DNA of 5,274 nucleotides. Source: Thermoplasmata archaeon (GTDB taxonomy: Archaea; Thermoplasmatota; Thermoplasmata; UBA184). Below the pieces are notes generated by a model that was not told the DNA's origin, ran no database searches, and saw only the letters and a program-made list of their open reading frames with translations. The stretch covers positions 1 through 5,274 of the forward strand of contig JASHYU010000118.1 in the NCBI GenBank assembly GCA_030042855.1. Direction: 5' to 3'. The translations under genes were made by a program, and so were the position numbers. Shown here in pieces: positions 4,971 through 5,274 of the stretch. Position 1 is the first letter of the stretch. Each line of letters opens with the position of its first letter.

Positions 4971-5274
4971 TTACGAGAGCGCCTGGTCCGTGTTGCTCAG
5001 GCGCCGGGCCATCTCGCCGAGCATCCCGCGCAGCATGCGGGGCTCGCCCATCGCGACGCCCCAAAACTCCCACTTCGAGAGGACCAGGCAGCGCGTCGGC
5101 TCGACCGCGACCACGTCGGCCGACCGCGGCTGGTCGTCGAACAGCGCCATCTCGCCGAAGAAGTGGCCCGGGCCGAGGGTCGCCAGCTTCCGCCCCTTGC
5201 GCCGAACCTCGACGTGTCCGTCCAGGAGGAGATAGAAGCCGAGCCCCTTCTCGCCCTGCTTCACGACCGTGTCG
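4971..5274 (-). CDS. Cyclic-nucleotide-binding-domain (Crp-like) protein, C-terminal part
   Basis: The gene runs off the right edge; the last 100 residues are visible, ending in TAA at 4971-4973. The visible start (VVKQGEKGLGFYLLLDGHVEV) is the middle of the cNMP-binding beta-roll: the QGE-x-G turn, then Y-x-L-x-x-G-x-V. ATLGPGHFFGEMALFDDQP leads into PRSADVVA, which is the phosphate-binding cassette with the Glu (visible residue 41) that contacts ribose and the Arg (50) that contacts the cyclic phosphate both kept. The final helix MLRGMLGEMARRLSN is the usual C-helix. No DNA-binding HTH follows, so this is either a stand-alone CNBD or the C-terminal sensor of a larger protein, not a full Crp/Fnr regulator. 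A GTG at 5264 falls inside the domain and is not the real start. The ligand (cAMP, cGMP or neither) cannot be told. Confidence 0.88.
   Translation of the reverse strand, partial: DTVVKQGEKGLGFYLLLDGHVEVRRKGRKLATLGPGHFFGEMALFDDQPRSADVVAVEPTRCLVLSKWEFWGVAMGEPRMLRGMLGEMARRLSNTDQALS

Noticed and set aside
3322..5073. Minus-strand open frame of 583 codons
   Set aside because: Arg/Ser/Pro-rich without any domain; it overlaps the regulator, the VOC start and the CNBD gene in another frame. The recognisable domains are in the other frame.
1..5274. Mobile element, CRISPR array or phage/defence island
   Set aside because: No transposase, integrase or nuclease motifs, no regularly spaced repeats and no terminal inverted repeats are visible.

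Overview
The window is GC-rich (roughly 70% by eye) and gene-dense. It looks archaeal, probably from an uncultured high-GC lineage such as the Thermoplasmatota. This is inference from four things: a TATA-type box (TAAATA) about 30 nt before a start codon with almost no leader, few Shine-Dalgarno motifs, a KaiC/GvpD-type RecA-fold protein, and a large regulator with duplicated Lrp/AsnC-like winged-helix units. No rRNA or tRNA is present to confirm it. In the recognisable genes most codons end in G or C, which helps separate them from the many long open frames that GC-rich DNA creates by chance.

Layout, left to right. Positions 1-105 are the 3' end of a VOC (glyoxalase/dioxygenase-fold) gene on +. 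Positions 106-471 hold no convincing gene. Positions 472-1287 (-) encode a KaiC/GvpD-like protein with an eroded P-loop. Positions 1288-1688 are a divergent intergenic region with several short inverted and direct repeats and a good box A. Positions 1689-2171 (+) encode a small multi-spanning membrane protein. A spacer with an 18-bp interrupted palindrome follows, then an alkyltransferase-like (ATL) DNA-repair protein at 2307-2660 (+), whose tail overlaps the convergent gene 2630-3382 (-), a tandem-VOC protein. Upstream of that on the same strand lie a duplicated Lrp-like regulator (3428-4387), a possible small unknown protein (4490-4825), a short AT-rich spacer with a direct repeat, and the C-terminal part of a cyclic-nucleotide-binding-domain protein (4971-5274), cut by the window edge.

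The four minus-strand genes from the right edge to 2630 are co-directional. The regulator and the tandem-VOC gene are only 45 bp apart and are the best operon candidate: a sensor/regulator next to a small-molecule-binding or detoxifying protein. The ATL protein handles O6-alkylguanine damage without transferring the alkyl group. No mobile element, CRISPR array or RNA gene was seen. The less ordinary features are the KaiC-like protein with degraded nucleotide-binding motifs, the ATL gene whose family homology seems to begin before its only standard start codon, and several operator-like repeats between genes.
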